A stretch of 64,000 nt of DNA, taken from Stenocarpella maydis. Taxonomy: Eukaryota; Ascomycota; Sordariomycetes; Diaporthales; Diaporthaceae. The translations under genes and the position numbers were made by a program. The notes below the pieces were generated by a model. That model saw nothing but the letters and a program-made list of their open reading frames with translations. It did no database searches and had not been told where the DNA came from. The stretch spans positions 66,691 to 130,690 of the forward strand of contig NQMI01000003.1 of the NCBI GenBank assembly GCA_002270565.1. Reading direction: 5' to 3'. Of this stretch, positions 12,698-24,253 are shown one piece after another. Within the stretch, counting starts at the first letter, position 1. Each line of letters begins with the position of its first letter.

Positions 12698-13063
12698 TGT
12701 TAAATGGAAACAGTCGAATTCGACCAACTACGCCCAGTGCGTGCATGACGGGAGATGACTTGTATGGCCGTGAGTTGATTTTTTAGGGTATATAACTACC
12801 CCGACTTTAAACCTCTGCATTAGACTTATTTCTTGCCCAAATTCTTTGTTAAGTAAACCAATCAGAAGGTTAGCTTCTGATATATATCTGTATGTATTTT
12901 TATAGGCGTATGGGTTAGGGTTGTTAGGTTATTTGGGGTTAAAGTAGGTTGGTTTTTGATTAGATTCTTCGTCATTTGCAAACTTGTACCAGAGCCACCC
13001 GCAGCGTGCTGCGGGGTGAGATGATGTTGGAGGGTATATGAGGAGGGCTTACGGAAGCCTACT
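12698..13063 (+). repeat. Left inverted arm
   Basis: This is the inverted counterpart of 13656-14122. It is the more eroded arm, with more T and A at positions where the other arm has C and G. Confidence 0.65.
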
Positions 13064-13655
13064 TAAAATCAGTACCAGATAGCAACAAGCAATCACAAGT
13101 TTTCCAACCAGTACTCTGCAGCCTCCTGAATCACTTCGATCCAGTATCGTACCTACCAATATAACCCTAACCCTATCCTAATATATCCCGTTATCTTGTG
13201 CCTGCGGGGTTGCGTTATGGCAGTTGGTCTTAGTTACCCTGGATCCTGGGTTACCATTGTGTTGGTTCATAATATATTTATATACTCATGATCAAACCCT
13301 ATAGTTTTAGTTCATTTTGGGCCTAGTTTAAGGGTTTTAGCAGGGTGTATATAGACTTATTTTATATAGGAAAGCAGGGCAACTACTTCCTAGTCCTAGT
13401 CACTTCCTAGTATCCTATATTAACTTTCTTATTAATTTATTTTATATTATTATATTATACATAAGATATTATATATTTAAGTAGTTTTATATATTTAAAT
13501 AAATATATTAATAGAATAATAATATAAAAATTAGAGATATAATTAATACTAAAAAAGAAGTATTTTATTAAAACCTGAATAATTATAGGCCCCTTTATAC
13601 TTACTTTAACTCTTAAATTAATAAATTTAGTTAAAATAAATAATTAAGTATAGTT

Positions 13656-14122
13656 ANGCTTCTGTAAGCCCTCCTTATATACCCTCCGACCCTGTCTCAC
13701 CCCTGGGCACGCTGCGGTAGGCTCTGGTGCAAATTTGCAAATGCCGGAAAATTCGCCCTTCCAACACACCATCTTTGGTTCCAAGCAGCCAGCCAACCAT
13801 AGCCCTAGCAATGCCCAAATTAAGTACATACAAACTTCAGAAATCAGGCTATCCAATGCACTAAGTCATATACTTTTTGGGTAAGAAATAAGGGTAATGC
13901 AGAGGTCTGAATTAAGGTGCAAATGCAGGCCAAAATAATCGACTCACGGCCACCAAACTCATCTTGCGTCACGCACGCACTGGGCGTACTTAGCGAAAAT
14001 CGCCTGACTCGCAAGTCTAGGGTAACTCCTTGCTAGGAAGTCTAGGGTAACTCCTTACAACGAAGTCTAGGGTAACTCCTTGCACGGAGTACCAACGCCC
14101 TGCTGAGCGGTTCCGTTTAACA
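13656..14122 (-). repeat. Right inverted arm
   Basis: This is the inverted counterpart of 12698-13063. It is longer because it includes the 25-bp tandem repeat at 14013-14087. Confidence 0.65.
14013..14087 (+). repeat. Three tandem 25-bp units
   Basis: There are three head-to-tail copies of a 25-bp unit starting AAGTCTAGGGTAACTCCTT. The units differ only in their last six bases (GCTAGG, ACAACG, GCACGG). The repeat sits inside the right arm near its tip and is absent from the left arm. Confidence 0.85.
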
Positions 14123-14650
14123 TTAATATTATTTTTGCGTTTCGTTTTATAATATATTTCTTTCTTTATATATATTTAAATCATAAACTATTTATAATTA
14201 TTAGGAGAGGGACATATGAGAGGCTAAGCTCTTAAATCTTGCTTGAAATTGTAGAATTCTAATTGAGACCTTGTCTAGCTAAGAAAAAAGAGAGGAAGGG
14301 AAGGTTCCTCCTAACAGCTGCAAGGTTTTAAGAGCTTAGGGCCTTATGCCTGTGGTCTGTGCTTTGCGCCAGGGCCCAGGCACGCACAGCCCGATGCACC
14401 CATAACAATAATTTTAATTTTAATTTATTATATAAGCTTGAAAAGTGGGTCTGTTTTGGTGTGAATACACTGTCTCTGGGGTGGTCTGAATCAGGGGTTG
14501 GCCCATAAGTAGGCCGGGGATGTGCCATCCTACATACATGTACCGTGGAAGCGAGACACCTCGTCTCCAGTGCTGACGTGTACACTCTTGCATCAATATT
14601 TCTAGGTATTACTAATGGGCATAACATAGCTACACTTTAATAGTTTCAAG

Positions 14651-16024
14651 AGTCTAAAACATTATAGTAGAACCTAGTGTGGCTTAACTACATCTCTACA
14701 AGCCGCGAAAGAAAGAAGAAAGAAGAGTAGAACACTGTTTCGTGGCTTAACACAGCCTCCAGAGCCTATTGCTCCAAGGTCTTGGGGAGAAGAGTGTTGA
14801 CACTTCGACATGGCAGGTTCCAGCTTGGTTCCCAGTGATAGTGGCAGCGATTTCATTTGATTAAAGTAAGCAAATCTTTGGGCTTTGTCAGGATTGAGAC
14901 ATATGACTGAGTACCGCAGCGTGGAGATGCATGTGTCGGTCTCGAGATAGCTAGCTGTGGTGAGTGGCTCTGGGAATGGTTGATGTTAGTTATGATGGAG
15001 CTGCCAGGCTGCAAGGATGGGTGGGACGTGCCAGGGGATCAGCACGGACGGGACAGAGCAGGAAGCTGGAGTGATGAAGGCGGAAGCAGAAGAGCGGCCT
15101 GCACTGATGGAGATGGCCAGTGATGCATCAGTGGTAAAGTGGCCCTGCCGGTTGCAGGTTGATGGTGGAGGAAGGAGTCTTCGAGTCATAATGGGCAGCC
15201 TTTGACGTCACACAAGGTTTCGAAGAGAGCGGGTGTTCTGTAGCTGTATATCTCAGTGTTATGGCTGGCCAGCCGTAACCAAGCACACTCACCAGGCTTC
15301 CTGCCTGCTGTCAGTTGTCAGTTGTCAGATATCGAATGTAGCACACCAAGGTCGAGTGGCTGCGTGTTGGACCGGTGAGGACCTGTCCCTGCCGTCACCA
15401 CCTCCTGCTAAGATATACAAGGTCGGTACCTACCAGGGGCATACCTAGGGTACCGGTATCATTTACTACTTTTACTACGTACACATGTAGTACCTGCTCT
15501 GAGCTGGGGGCCGGTACACCCCGTATCACTAACTACGACCCCCCTTCCACAATGTTCGGAGGTGGCTCTGAGCGCCTACCAGGTAGAGTCAAAGCAGACG
15601 AGAGACGGCAGCGATAAACACGCGGCCATGTGCGGATCCTCTCCCCGTGTTCAAGACATCTGCGCAACCAGCATAGATGCCTGCAACCGAGATTACTCAC
15701 AATCACCAACGTAGTACCTACCTAGGCAGGTAGGTGTTCTGTCGCGTTGAGTGCTCTTGGATCCTGTAAAAATATCAGCGTCGCCTGCATAGATACTGGG
15801 CCGTATTTCTCCAACCCCGTTTCGTTATCTTCCCTTACCTCCTTACCTTTCTGGGGTCCCGACAGTTGCTGATCCATCTTTGAAGCTGCAAATGCCAGTG
15901 CCCAAATGTTGAAGGGCCCCAAAGGGGAACAAGACATCCATCCGATCAAGCCGCCCTTGACTGACCAACTTACCCTACCTAGGTAGGTAGGTACTTAGGT
16001 AATAATTGCTTGCCGCCACCAGCC
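14651..16024. other. Intergenic region with GGTA/CCTA repeats
   Basis: No gene is supported. Composition returns to normal. The stretch has several short CCTA/GGTA-rich patches (about 15420-15460, 15710-15735, 15970-16000), including one exact ACCTAGGT at 15977-15984 just upstream of the regulator gene. Confidence 0.5.
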
Positions 16025-18577
16025 ATGCCTCCGAGTCACGTCCCCATACTGCCTGCCCATTGTCGACCTCCTCATCCTGCGCCGCCTGCCTTGCCTACGT
16101 CCTCGTCGCCATCTATAGCTTCCTCGCCCTCATCTACTCTTCCTCTTCCTCCCCGCCGCATCCCCGTGTTGGCAGCTTGCGACGCCTGTCGCATGAAAAA
16201 GGTCAAGGTCAGTGACTGAGCTTCCCAACAAGGACAGCCGGCCTACTTGCCTTCTTGTTCTTACTTTCTGACCAAAGCTCCATCCAGTGTGACGGCCGAC
16301 GTCCGAGGTGCAGTCGCTGTGACCGTCTCCTGCCCAAAGCGACATGCGATTACGGTGCATATGAGGGCGAAACCCGCACTGTCGCCCTCAAGAGGCGCGG
16401 CATGGCGGCCGAGGACGAGCTGGCCCAGATCAACCAGCTGTTCGGATTCATCTATACTATGACAGAGGTCAGCTTCCAAAGACGCTTCTTTATATTCTTG
16501 GGAACAAAAATCTCCCCTGCCTCGGACCCCAACCATGGCCACACTATGGGCTGTTCCATGCTGCGTTTTATCAAGACTTCTTCCCAAGTTCTTTTCGGAA
16601 GCTAACTTTCGACGCTGCACTAGCGCGACGCCTGGGAGATATTCAAGCGCATAAGGCTGTCTAAAGACCCCCTCGCCGTTCTCAAGTCTGTCAAGGATGC
16701 CGATCTTGTAATGCTCAACCTTTCCCTCGTGCCCGCCGCCGCCGACATCGACGACCCCAGGATACGCAAGCTCGACGACGATGCCTGGGCCAGCAGTCCT
16801 ATCCACGTTCCTGCCAGGCCCTGGACCGCCATTGCGGGCAACGGCCTGGTCTCGGAACTCGTCTGTGGCCTCTTCGAGTGGGACATATATCTTTTCCCCT
16901 TCTTCCATGCAACCACCCTACTTGCCGACATGCGGCGTATGGACCCCAGCACAGCCCAGTATTGCTCACCCTTCCTCGTTAACGCCATTTGTGCCATGAG
17001 GGCTGTAAGAAACCCTATTTCCGATACGCCTTGTCTTCCGCTGTTCGACCTGGTTACTCTTTCCCTCCATCTAGTCTCCAGCTGACTTGACAGCATTGCT
17101 AGTTCAATTCTGTCCGCGCACACTCTGTAGGTAATATTCTACGCTGTAGCATGGCCGGACGCTTCATGGATGAGGCCAAGAAGTTATTTGAGCTCGAGTG
17201 CGGCCGTGCGAGCCTGCCTACTGTCTGTGGCCTTTATATCCTCTTTTTTGTGTCGGCCCTGATGGGCAAGGACCGCGCTGGCTTAATGTATCGATATATG
17301 GTCTGTCTTCGCTCCAAGAGACACATCCAGTATTCCCACCCGACAACCTGCTGACCGCTCCAAAGGCTGTTCATATGCTCAAGCAGCTGCGTCTGGAAAG
17401 GCGTTTCAACAAGCTGGACGATGCACGGCCAGATAGCGCCTTGGAAATGGGTGTGATTTCGAGATCGCTGTGGGGCCTCTTCGCGACTGAGAGGTGAGTC
17501 TAGGTCCATGCCGGGTTTCCTATCCGACGGCGTCTTCTAAGGCCCATCTCGAAATCCGTAGCATCATTAGCTTCGTGTACCTGCAACCATCTTTGCTGCC
17601 CCCTCCGGCTATACCACGACGTTTCCCGAGCGTTACAGACATGACCAGCCAAGGCTTTGACTTCAATAACTTCGACGTGCTCGGCAGGCTCTTTGACCCG
17701 CTGGCGTCGCACCAACCACCATTAGTACCCGCTTCTTTCGACGCCCAGTGCCATCTTTCGGTGATGCTTCACGACATTATGTTATACAATCAGAAAGCGC
17801 TTGCGCGGGGAGAAGTTGGTAGCCCGGAAGATGTGCAACATCGGAGGGCTGGATACGTCAGGCTCACGACCTGGAGTGAGTCTTTGCCTCCGGCTCTTCG
17901 AGTTGAAAACCGGTCGCCGCAGACATTCTACATTAGGTACGTGCTCTTGCTCCTTGAATCAGTGGTTTTTCTCCTTCCTTTTTCTGCGGGGTGGGGTGGA
18001 GACAGGCCCTGACCAACTCAGACTCTTCATCAATGAGGTAGCGTTCGGGATAGTGCGGCCGCTTGCCCAAGACACGCGCTTCGGCGACCGAGGCACCGTT
18101 GCCGACCTGCTTCTGCAACACTGCAAGAGCGACCTTGAGGTTTCTGAGGCTTACGCCGAATTATGGAATCCTGAGCTCTCGGGATACTTTTCGAACGGGC
18201 TCTATAACACTACCATGACCCTCGCATCACTGCTTCACGAGCCGCGGTCACACGACCTCTTCGCACGCGCTTGTGCCTTAGAAAGGAGTGCTGCTCGTCT
18301 ATTTCCACTTGTCAAATTTATAATGAAGGGTATCCACGCACTTGTCTTGAGCCTAGGACAAGAGGTACCGCCTGCTGCCAAGTGGTGTTTTGAAAACCTG
18401 GAATTCACCATGGACGAGCTGAAGGATGTCCCCGTCTCATATGCTCTGCCGTTAGATGAACAGATGCGGAAGGCCCTCTTGATCAATGTCGAAGAGAGTG
18501 AAGGCGACCAAGACCTGGAGATGGCAGTCCAGATCGGGGCTTTAATTTCAAGGTGGAATGGAATGTCCATATCTTGA
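16025..18577 (+). CDS. Zn2Cys6 transcription factor
   Basis: Exons are 16025-16207, 16288-16467, 16624-17004, 17103-17300, 17366-17493, 17562-17936 and 18022-18577, giving 666 residues. It is a fungal binuclear zinc cluster regulator. After a Pro/Ser-rich N terminus, residues 52-81 hold CDACRMKKVKC, then a CxxC pair (C69, C72) and C81. This is the canonical CX2CX6CX6CX2CX8C cluster, split by intron 1 directly before C62. Downstream is a fungal-specific activator region, with ELVCGLFEWDIYLFPFF and FMDEAKKLFELE as recognisable blocks, of the kind found in NirA-like regulators. The C terminus after YIRLFINEVAF is helical. All seven exons join in frame. The first ATG is taken as the start. The targets are unknown, since the neighbouring genes do not form an obvious cluster. 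Confidence 0.9.
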
Positions 18578-18853
18578 AGCAGATAATTTCAAGGTAGGTA
18601 AGTCAACTGGTCGAGACTTGGCTGAGATTGGTGCAGATCACCCGAAACACCGATACCAGGGTACCGTCGGGACGTTGACGAGCTCGCACTAATGTATTTC
18701 TAAGTCTAAGTCTAGTTCTTGTTCTACTCTATGAATATATCCACTCTCTGGAAACCTCTATAAGTGACTGCTGATCTCCTCTGTCAAGTACGGTATCATC
18801 GAAACATAAAAGAAGGAAATCATAAACGCCAGAAGTATCGTTAGGAATGGCAA

Positions 18854-19879
18854 TCACAGTTTCGCCCTCGCTCCGAACTCCTCCTTCTGCTTCGCGAAAG
18901 GCTCTGCTTCCTTCCCCACCTGGTGCTCGCCCTGGACCTCTCCTGGCCGTTCAAGCTGCTCTGACTTCTTTGGCGCACTGTGATAGCCTCCCTTCTCGTT
19001 GTCCGAATTCGTTACTTTGCCGTCAGGGTCCCTCCTGATGCCGAGCTCCATCAATTTGAAGAAGGCATTTTTGAAATCCTCGAAGAAGGCGTCCTTGTCT
19101 TTGGCGTAGACCTTGACCCACTTGAGGAACTCCGGGTCCTTGACCAACGCCAGATCCGTCGGCAGCATCATCAGCTCCTCCTCTGTGACAGGGTCGACCG
19201 CGGCGAACTGCGCGACGCCCGACTCGAGCTTCTTCTCCTTCCACTCCTCGCTAACCAGCAGCCGGAAGTACTGGTTCGAGAAGCGGGTCGGGTTGTTGAC
19301 CCACTTGCCCTCGAATCCAGAATTCGCGGCGTGGCACCGCCCCAGGTTGTGCGCCCCGCTCAGGGCGACGATCTCGCGGTCGCTGAAGCCCATGCGGTAG
19401 AATATCGCCCGGATGTGGTCAGCCCCGAGGGCCCCGTCGGGGAGCCTCCCGCGCGGCGGCAGCTTCGAGTCGTCGACGTAGTCGGTCCTCCCCGGGAGCC
19501 AGGGGATCCGCGGGCCCCCCATGGCCTCCACCGCCGTCACGCCCGCCAGTGTCCAGAGGTCCGCGTACGTGATCCACGGGTGTTGGCGCTTCACGGGCTC
19601 GAGGAAGAGGCGCGCGTGCTGCAGGCCCGCGTTGGCCGGGTCGCCGCCCTCGGCCTCGTAGCGCATGCCCGCGCCGTTCGAGCCCCCCGTGTCTGTCTCG
19701 GCGTCATACGTCCCGGCCGAGTGCCATGCCAGGCGGACGATGACGGGCCCGGCGGAGCCGTCATCGTATTCGGGCTGCTTGAGGAGGTTGATTATGGACT
19801 TGCGGACGGCCTCGAAGTCCCCTGGCTTGGACTGGGGCTGCGTTGATGCGGTCATCTTTAGTTTAGGCGACGTTGCCAT
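18854..19879 (-). CDS. Cytochrome c peroxidase (class I haem peroxidase)
   Basis: This is a single exon of 341 residues. The enzyme reduces hydrogen peroxide using ferrocytochrome c. All catalytic landmarks of yeast CcP are visible: the distal triad in RLAWHSAG (R49, W52, H53), the proximal haem ligand H177 in LSGAHNLG, the radical-forming Trp W193 sixteen residues later in FEGKW, and the Asp partner D242 in MLPTD. The N terminus before the domain is only about 20 residues and not clearly a mitochondrial presequence, so a cytosolic form is likely. The C terminus has an extra Lys/Glu-rich tail of about 50 residues beyond the yeast protein. An alternative start at Met9 would shorten it. It converges with the Zn2Cys6 gene, about 275 bp apart. 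Confidence 0.93.
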   Translation of the reverse strand: MATSPKLKMTASTQPQSKPGDFEAVRKSIINLLKQPEYDDGSAGPVIVRLAWHSAGTYDAETDTGGSNGAGMRYEAEGGDPANAGLQHARLFLEPVKRQHPWITYADLWTLAGVTAVEAMGGPRIPWLPGRTDYVDDSKLPPRGRLPDGALGADHIRAIFYRMGFSDREIVALSGAHNLGRCHAANSGFEGKWVNNPTRFSNQYFRLLVSEEWKEKKLESGVAQFAAVDPVTEEELMMLPTDLALVKDPEFLKWVKVYAKDKDAFFEDFKNAFFKLMELGIRRDPDGKVTNSDNEKGGYHSAPKKSEQLERPGEVQGEHQVGKEAEPFAKQKEEFGARAKL

Positions 19880-21280
19880 AATGGTGTCGCTGTCTATAAT
19901 CTCTGGCCTAGGGTCGTCTAAAACCTAGCGTCTGACGTCTGACGTCTAGTAATCTAAAGAGTGGAGGGAAACAACGCAGTCTATAACAAAGGAACAAGTG
20001 AAATCTATGGCTCTATGAACAGAATGACTACCCAAAAATCCAGAACACATGGCAACTTATCTAGGAAGGAGAGAGATTAGATGAGGCGATAAAGAACGGC
20101 CCGAGACTACGAGGACCAACCTCGGCTCGCGATGCCCCGGGTCCACTCGCCTGTGGATCTTTTCAGGCGGCTCGATTACAGAGAGATTTTGTTAAAACCA
20201 AAAATTCGTACTGGCCACGTAAACCGGCTTTTTGTTGGTGCGATAAAATCCGGAACCTTGCCCCTGGTCTCTGGCTGCTTGTTTCGCATGTGAAAATTCT
20301 CCATGACGCCATGAGAGTCAAGGGTCACTCACTACAATGATGAGGCTGTAGATATGCGCTAACAGTTCCGTCAAATTCCGCCACCGCGGAATCTCAAACT
20401 ACTTTTCAGAGTTTTGGCATGTGGAAAGGGAAGCCCTTCACGTTCAATGCCTGACTCAGCTTCCTTCCTGCGTACGGATTTTTTCATTATCGTCTACCTC
20501 TGGCGGCTCTGCTCGAGTGGCCATGTCAGCTTTGCATCACCTATTTCACATGTAACTCCAACAACATCCACACCTCCCTACACATGAATGCCGCAGAGTG
20601 TTTCAGGATAGCTGACCGTCACCCGGAAGCGAGGCTTGCGATTGTTCAAAGTTGATTTTATCTGTATAGTGAGTTTCCATTCTTCGTGGCCATCCTATAG
20701 GACATGCATATATGTCTCAGCACTTTTTTATGACAGGCCTATGTAGATCCCCCCATCCCCCCTAAATTCTGATCACCTCTGCCATATAAACTTAGACTTT
20801 TTTATAATATACATACAAGGTTTTAACTTAGATATAAAATTCCGATACCTATAATACATTTATTGATTTATTTATATTCTATAATCACAACCTTAGGATG
20901 GATTCACCACCTACACCCCTGAGCACGACTTGAGACCCTACCTAGGTACTTGAGTACGTTGCATGTAGTAGTGTCCTGGATTACAAAAATCCATGAGATT
21001 TGACGCTTTGATGTCTGTCAAATGCAGCGGGTTCTGATTCATCATCATTCATCACACATTCTCACTTTTTGGGCTAAGCTTCATGCCATGCAAAGCGCAT
21101 GCGCTGCTCGTCCCGAGGAACATCAACCTCCAAAGCTACACGAACGAGCTTAATGGCAAAACAAAAAAAATCCAGGATTAGACATGAGCTGCAACATAGA
21201 GCCCATACCGACAAAAACAACTTCAATACCCGGCAATTCCGAGATGCGCTACAGTGCGACGCCAGCGAAACCTCGCGACA
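19880..21280. other. Intergenic region with AT-rich patch
   Basis: No gene is supported. A short AT-rich patch at about 20770-20890 resembles a RIP-eroded fragment. An exact ACCTAGGT palindrome follows at 20940-20947. Confidence 0.5.
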
Positions 21281-23184
21281 TTAATTCCTGATCTCCAGGT
21301 GGCCAGCAGTTGCGATCCTCATGCGCTTGCCGTATAACCAAAGCGGAATGCTCAGGAGGCCGAAGATGCCCATCAGCATTCCAAAGATACCGAAGGGCTC
21401 AGCGGGCCCCTTTCGGGCCGCCCAGTCTGCCACGAAAAAGGTCCAGGCGAATGCAATGATTGCCCGGAGAATCGTGACAATGACGAAGCAGTCAACCGCA
21501 AGGTGCGAGTACGAGTCGATGATCTTGGAAGATCACGTCAGCAAAGACGATTCCTCGCGGGCCAAAGCATAGGAGTAGAGTAAAGGGCGCGCGCAACTCA
21601 CGTAGTTGAAGTCGATGGAGGCGACCTGCATCAGACCCATCCCCAGCATCCCATACCCAACCTCGAGGCCGACCCAGACCTTGGGCCCGGGGTACTGCGC
21701 GCAGAACCCAAACACTAACAGGCCGCCCGTGGCGACGATCAGACCAGGGAAGCTGGCCGGCAATCTACTCTCGGGCTCGCCGTAGCCGTGGCCCTCGTGC
21801 TTGGCCTTTCCGAGGAGACTCGAGTCGGACGTGACATATGTCAATGCCGCGCCAATGAGCGATCCAATGATGGGGCCGACGTTTATCAGGCCGGCATTTG
21901 AGCCCCAGAGGTCTATGCGATTAATATCAGTCGGGCGGCTTCGCTTTTAGGCCGGATGGGGTGTCTGGCATCCGGAAGGCTGGCCAGGGGAGGGGGTTTG
22001 GGCACGTGGAAGGTCACTTACAAGGTGGCTCGGACACGACCTGAGCACCAATAGTGGAGATGGTCACAATTCCGCCGACGAGGCCAGCATAGTGAAGCAT
22101 GGCGACCCAGGTGCCCGGCAGGGCCAGTGTCTTCCAGGGCTGAAGGAAATGTCCGAGAATGTTGCCTCGCCGGACAGGAGCAAAGCCAAGAGACCGGACA
22201 AGGGTGTACGGCCGGTACTCTGTGCCCGAGGCGTTTGCCTGTGGGTAGCCTTCGACATGCACCGCGTCTCCGACCTTGGACGTATCCTGTGGTGTGCGGG
22301 TAGTCTGCGGTGACAAGACGTTGCTCCTGGTGTAGAGCGTCTCTGGGACCAAGAAGAGGGTGCCCAGGAAACAAAACCCGGACAGTGCGGTGCCCACCCA
22401 AAAGATATATGCCCATCCTTCATTGAAGGCGATCTGACTGCCCGTGATCCCGCCGACGATGGATCCGGTGCTGAGGAATGTCGTGTACACGGCCATGGCC
22501 CTACCTCGCGAGTCCATGAAGAAGACTTCTCCGATCATTGCAGGGACCGTAGTCTCTGTCGGCCCGGCTCCGATCGCCTGGATGACTCTCGAGGCAAGGA
22601 GGGAGCCGAAAGTCGAAGCAAGGCCGCCCCACATCGAGCCGAGTGTCATGGTGAGCGTGGCAGCCAGGAGAATTGGCCGTCTGCCGAAGATGTTGGACAG
22701 CGGGACCCAGAAGATGTTGGAGGTACCCATCATCAGCACCGAGACAGCAATAAGTTTAGTGAGTTCGGAGAAGGGCTGCGGGTCATTGCGGAAATTCATG
22801 TTGTAGGCCTGCAAGGCTGGCGCCAAGCCTGCACTCGTGAAGTTCCCAATGAAGGAGTAGACTGAGATGACCGCCAAGAGGGAGACTTTTCGCCATGACG
22901 GCCAGTTGAGGGGATCGGCTGGATCCGCAGATGGTCTCGGGAATCGGACGATCTCATCGCTCGACGAGTCCGAATCATCTGGCAGAGGCTGTCCAGCCTC
23001 GAGGGCTTTCTCGCTTGTATGATGGTCTGCGGGTTGAGATGGGTCAGAAATGGTCCAAGGCCCTGGACACGGCCGGGACGAAAAGATTTAGACTGCACTG
23101 ACCAACAAGGTGGACCGTCCCCGGAGGAGTTGCGTCCTTGACCTCAGCCTTGGACAAAGAGAATGCGTACTTCCAGCCCGACAT
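21281..23184 (-). CDS. MFS transporter, multidrug-type
   Basis: Exons on the minus strand are 23184-23103, 23026-22022, 21912-21602 and 21523-21281, giving 546 residues. It is a major facilitator superfamily secondary transporter of the plasma membrane, with 12 predicted spans. The cytosolic N terminus includes PPGTVHLV and DPADPLNWPSWRK, a hallmark of the fungal drug:proton antiporter group. SNIFGRRPIL is the loop 2-3 motif. The first intron splits the Asp codon after HLV; all junctions keep frame. A long central loop follows VPETLY. The C terminus ends GKRMRIATAGHLEIRN. The ATG at 23184 is chosen because it lies just before the conserved PPGT block, in frame with it. Substrate is unknown. 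The gene appears intact, unlike the MFS fragment at 35.5-36.3 kb. Confidence 0.92.
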
Positions 23185-24253
23185 CTCTGCTTGTGGATGG
23201 ACAGATGGGCTGTGTGGGGTGACTTGTGCAGCGTATGGTGAGATTTCCCCAGGAAACCTTACGATGCGAGCGAGAATAAAATCCTCTTGGGGGGGGGGGG
23301 ACCTGGATATCAAGCTTATTACCCCAGATGGGGAATATGGGGCCCCAGAGTGGGGCCGGTGGGGGACAGGGTGTACGAGTCGAGACAGATTGGAACCCAC
23401 GGGACGCTAGCATTGATATTGGAACGCTCAAGACTCCATGGCTCTCAGTTTACTGTTTGGGGCTTAGACGTGGCGGCCGAGGAAGGGTCATCGAGGCCGA
23501 ATAGCTTCATTACCCGCCTGTACTATCCATCCACTTTGAGTGATGACAGGCCCGGCACAACATGTTCACTACCTAGGTAGTTATTCTTATTCCGTGTGCG
23601 GGACAGCCTTGGAATTTCCACGTGTGGTCGCGAAGAAGCGGCACGTTTTTAGGCGTCGCAGTCGTTCACACCTGGGGTATCATAAACAAGTGCCACGGCA
23701 ATATAACCAAATATTTGAACACGCTTCCTATAGGATATTAGTATGGCCTAAAGCAAACTGCTTCTTAGATGAACGGGCGCCCCACAAGAGCATGCACATT
23801 TGCAGCCAGTGAGCTATATGTAGGCTGGCCCAGCGCGATGGCCCGAGTCAACCGTGATCCCGTCCAGTCGAAGTACGTGAGAAGCGGGGCCGACGTCCGC
23901 CTCCAACAGCTGCAGCCGGGGCAGGTGACCTCGGGATTGTGGGGAGGTCCCGAGGGTCGCGGGCGGAAGGTTTGCAGGGGTTGAAAAGGTCGACTATTAA
24001 ATTCCTCGGCTAATAAGCACGTCTCACCGCAACGACACGGCGGTGTTGGACACTACTTGGTATGTTGGCCGGATATGCCGCGGCAAAGCCAACAGTCACG
24101 GTTATTGCGCAAGCACTGTTTCCGAAGACGCTGCGTCTTGTATAAAGAGAAGTCTATTGGGGGATTACGAACTCAGTACCTCCGGAAGGACGACATTTTG
24201 AACATGGCAAAAGGCTATGGAAATAACACCAGACAGGTTGTGTATGCAATGTC
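23185..24253. other. Intergenic region
   Basis: It holds the MFS promoter side and the 3' flank of the GH72 gene. A G11 run lies at about 23290, and an ACCTAGGT palindrome at 23571-23578. No gene is supported. Confidence 0.5.

Larger units (their letters stand above)
12698..14122. mobile_element. 1.4-kb element with long inverted terminal repeats
   Basis: The segment begins TGTTAAATGG and ends with the near-exact complement CCGTTTAACA. The left arm (12698 to about 13063) and the right arm (about 13656 to 14122) are inverted copies of each other, aligned along their whole length. Shared blocks include CGCCCAGTGCGTGC, GGCCGTGAGT, CCTCTGCATTA, TTTGCAAA, ACCAGAGCC, CGCAGCGTGC and GGAGGGTATAT. 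The right arm carries an extra 25-bp triplet repeat near its tip. Between the arms lies about 590 bp, mostly AT-rich, with no coding frame. Differences between the arms are often C/T or G/A, as RIP would produce. It is a foldback-like or non-autonomous DNA transposon. No clear target duplication was seen. Confidence 0.6.
11500..14650. other. AT-rich, RIP-like block
   Basis: Base composition changes sharply here: long runs of A/T with TpA abundant, GC-poor sequence at 11510-11700, 11940-12640, 13400-13650 and 14125-14420, and no coding frame. This is what fungal repeat-induced point mutation leaves of old transposable elements. The less eroded islands hold the inverted-repeat element and the LTR-like segment listed separately. 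One undetermined base (n) is at 13657. Confidence 0.75.

Noticed and set aside
12903..13180. Telomere-like motifs (GGGTTAGGG at about 12911, AACCCTAACCCTA at about 13163)
   Set aside because: Each has only about two units. The first aligns with a non-telomeric stretch in the opposite inverted arm, so it is probably a by-product of sequence change rather than telomeric DNA.
18980..19846. Long open frame on the plus strand opposite the peroxidase gene
   Set aside because: It is antisense to a gene with all catalytic residues; the frame is a side effect of GC-rich codon use.
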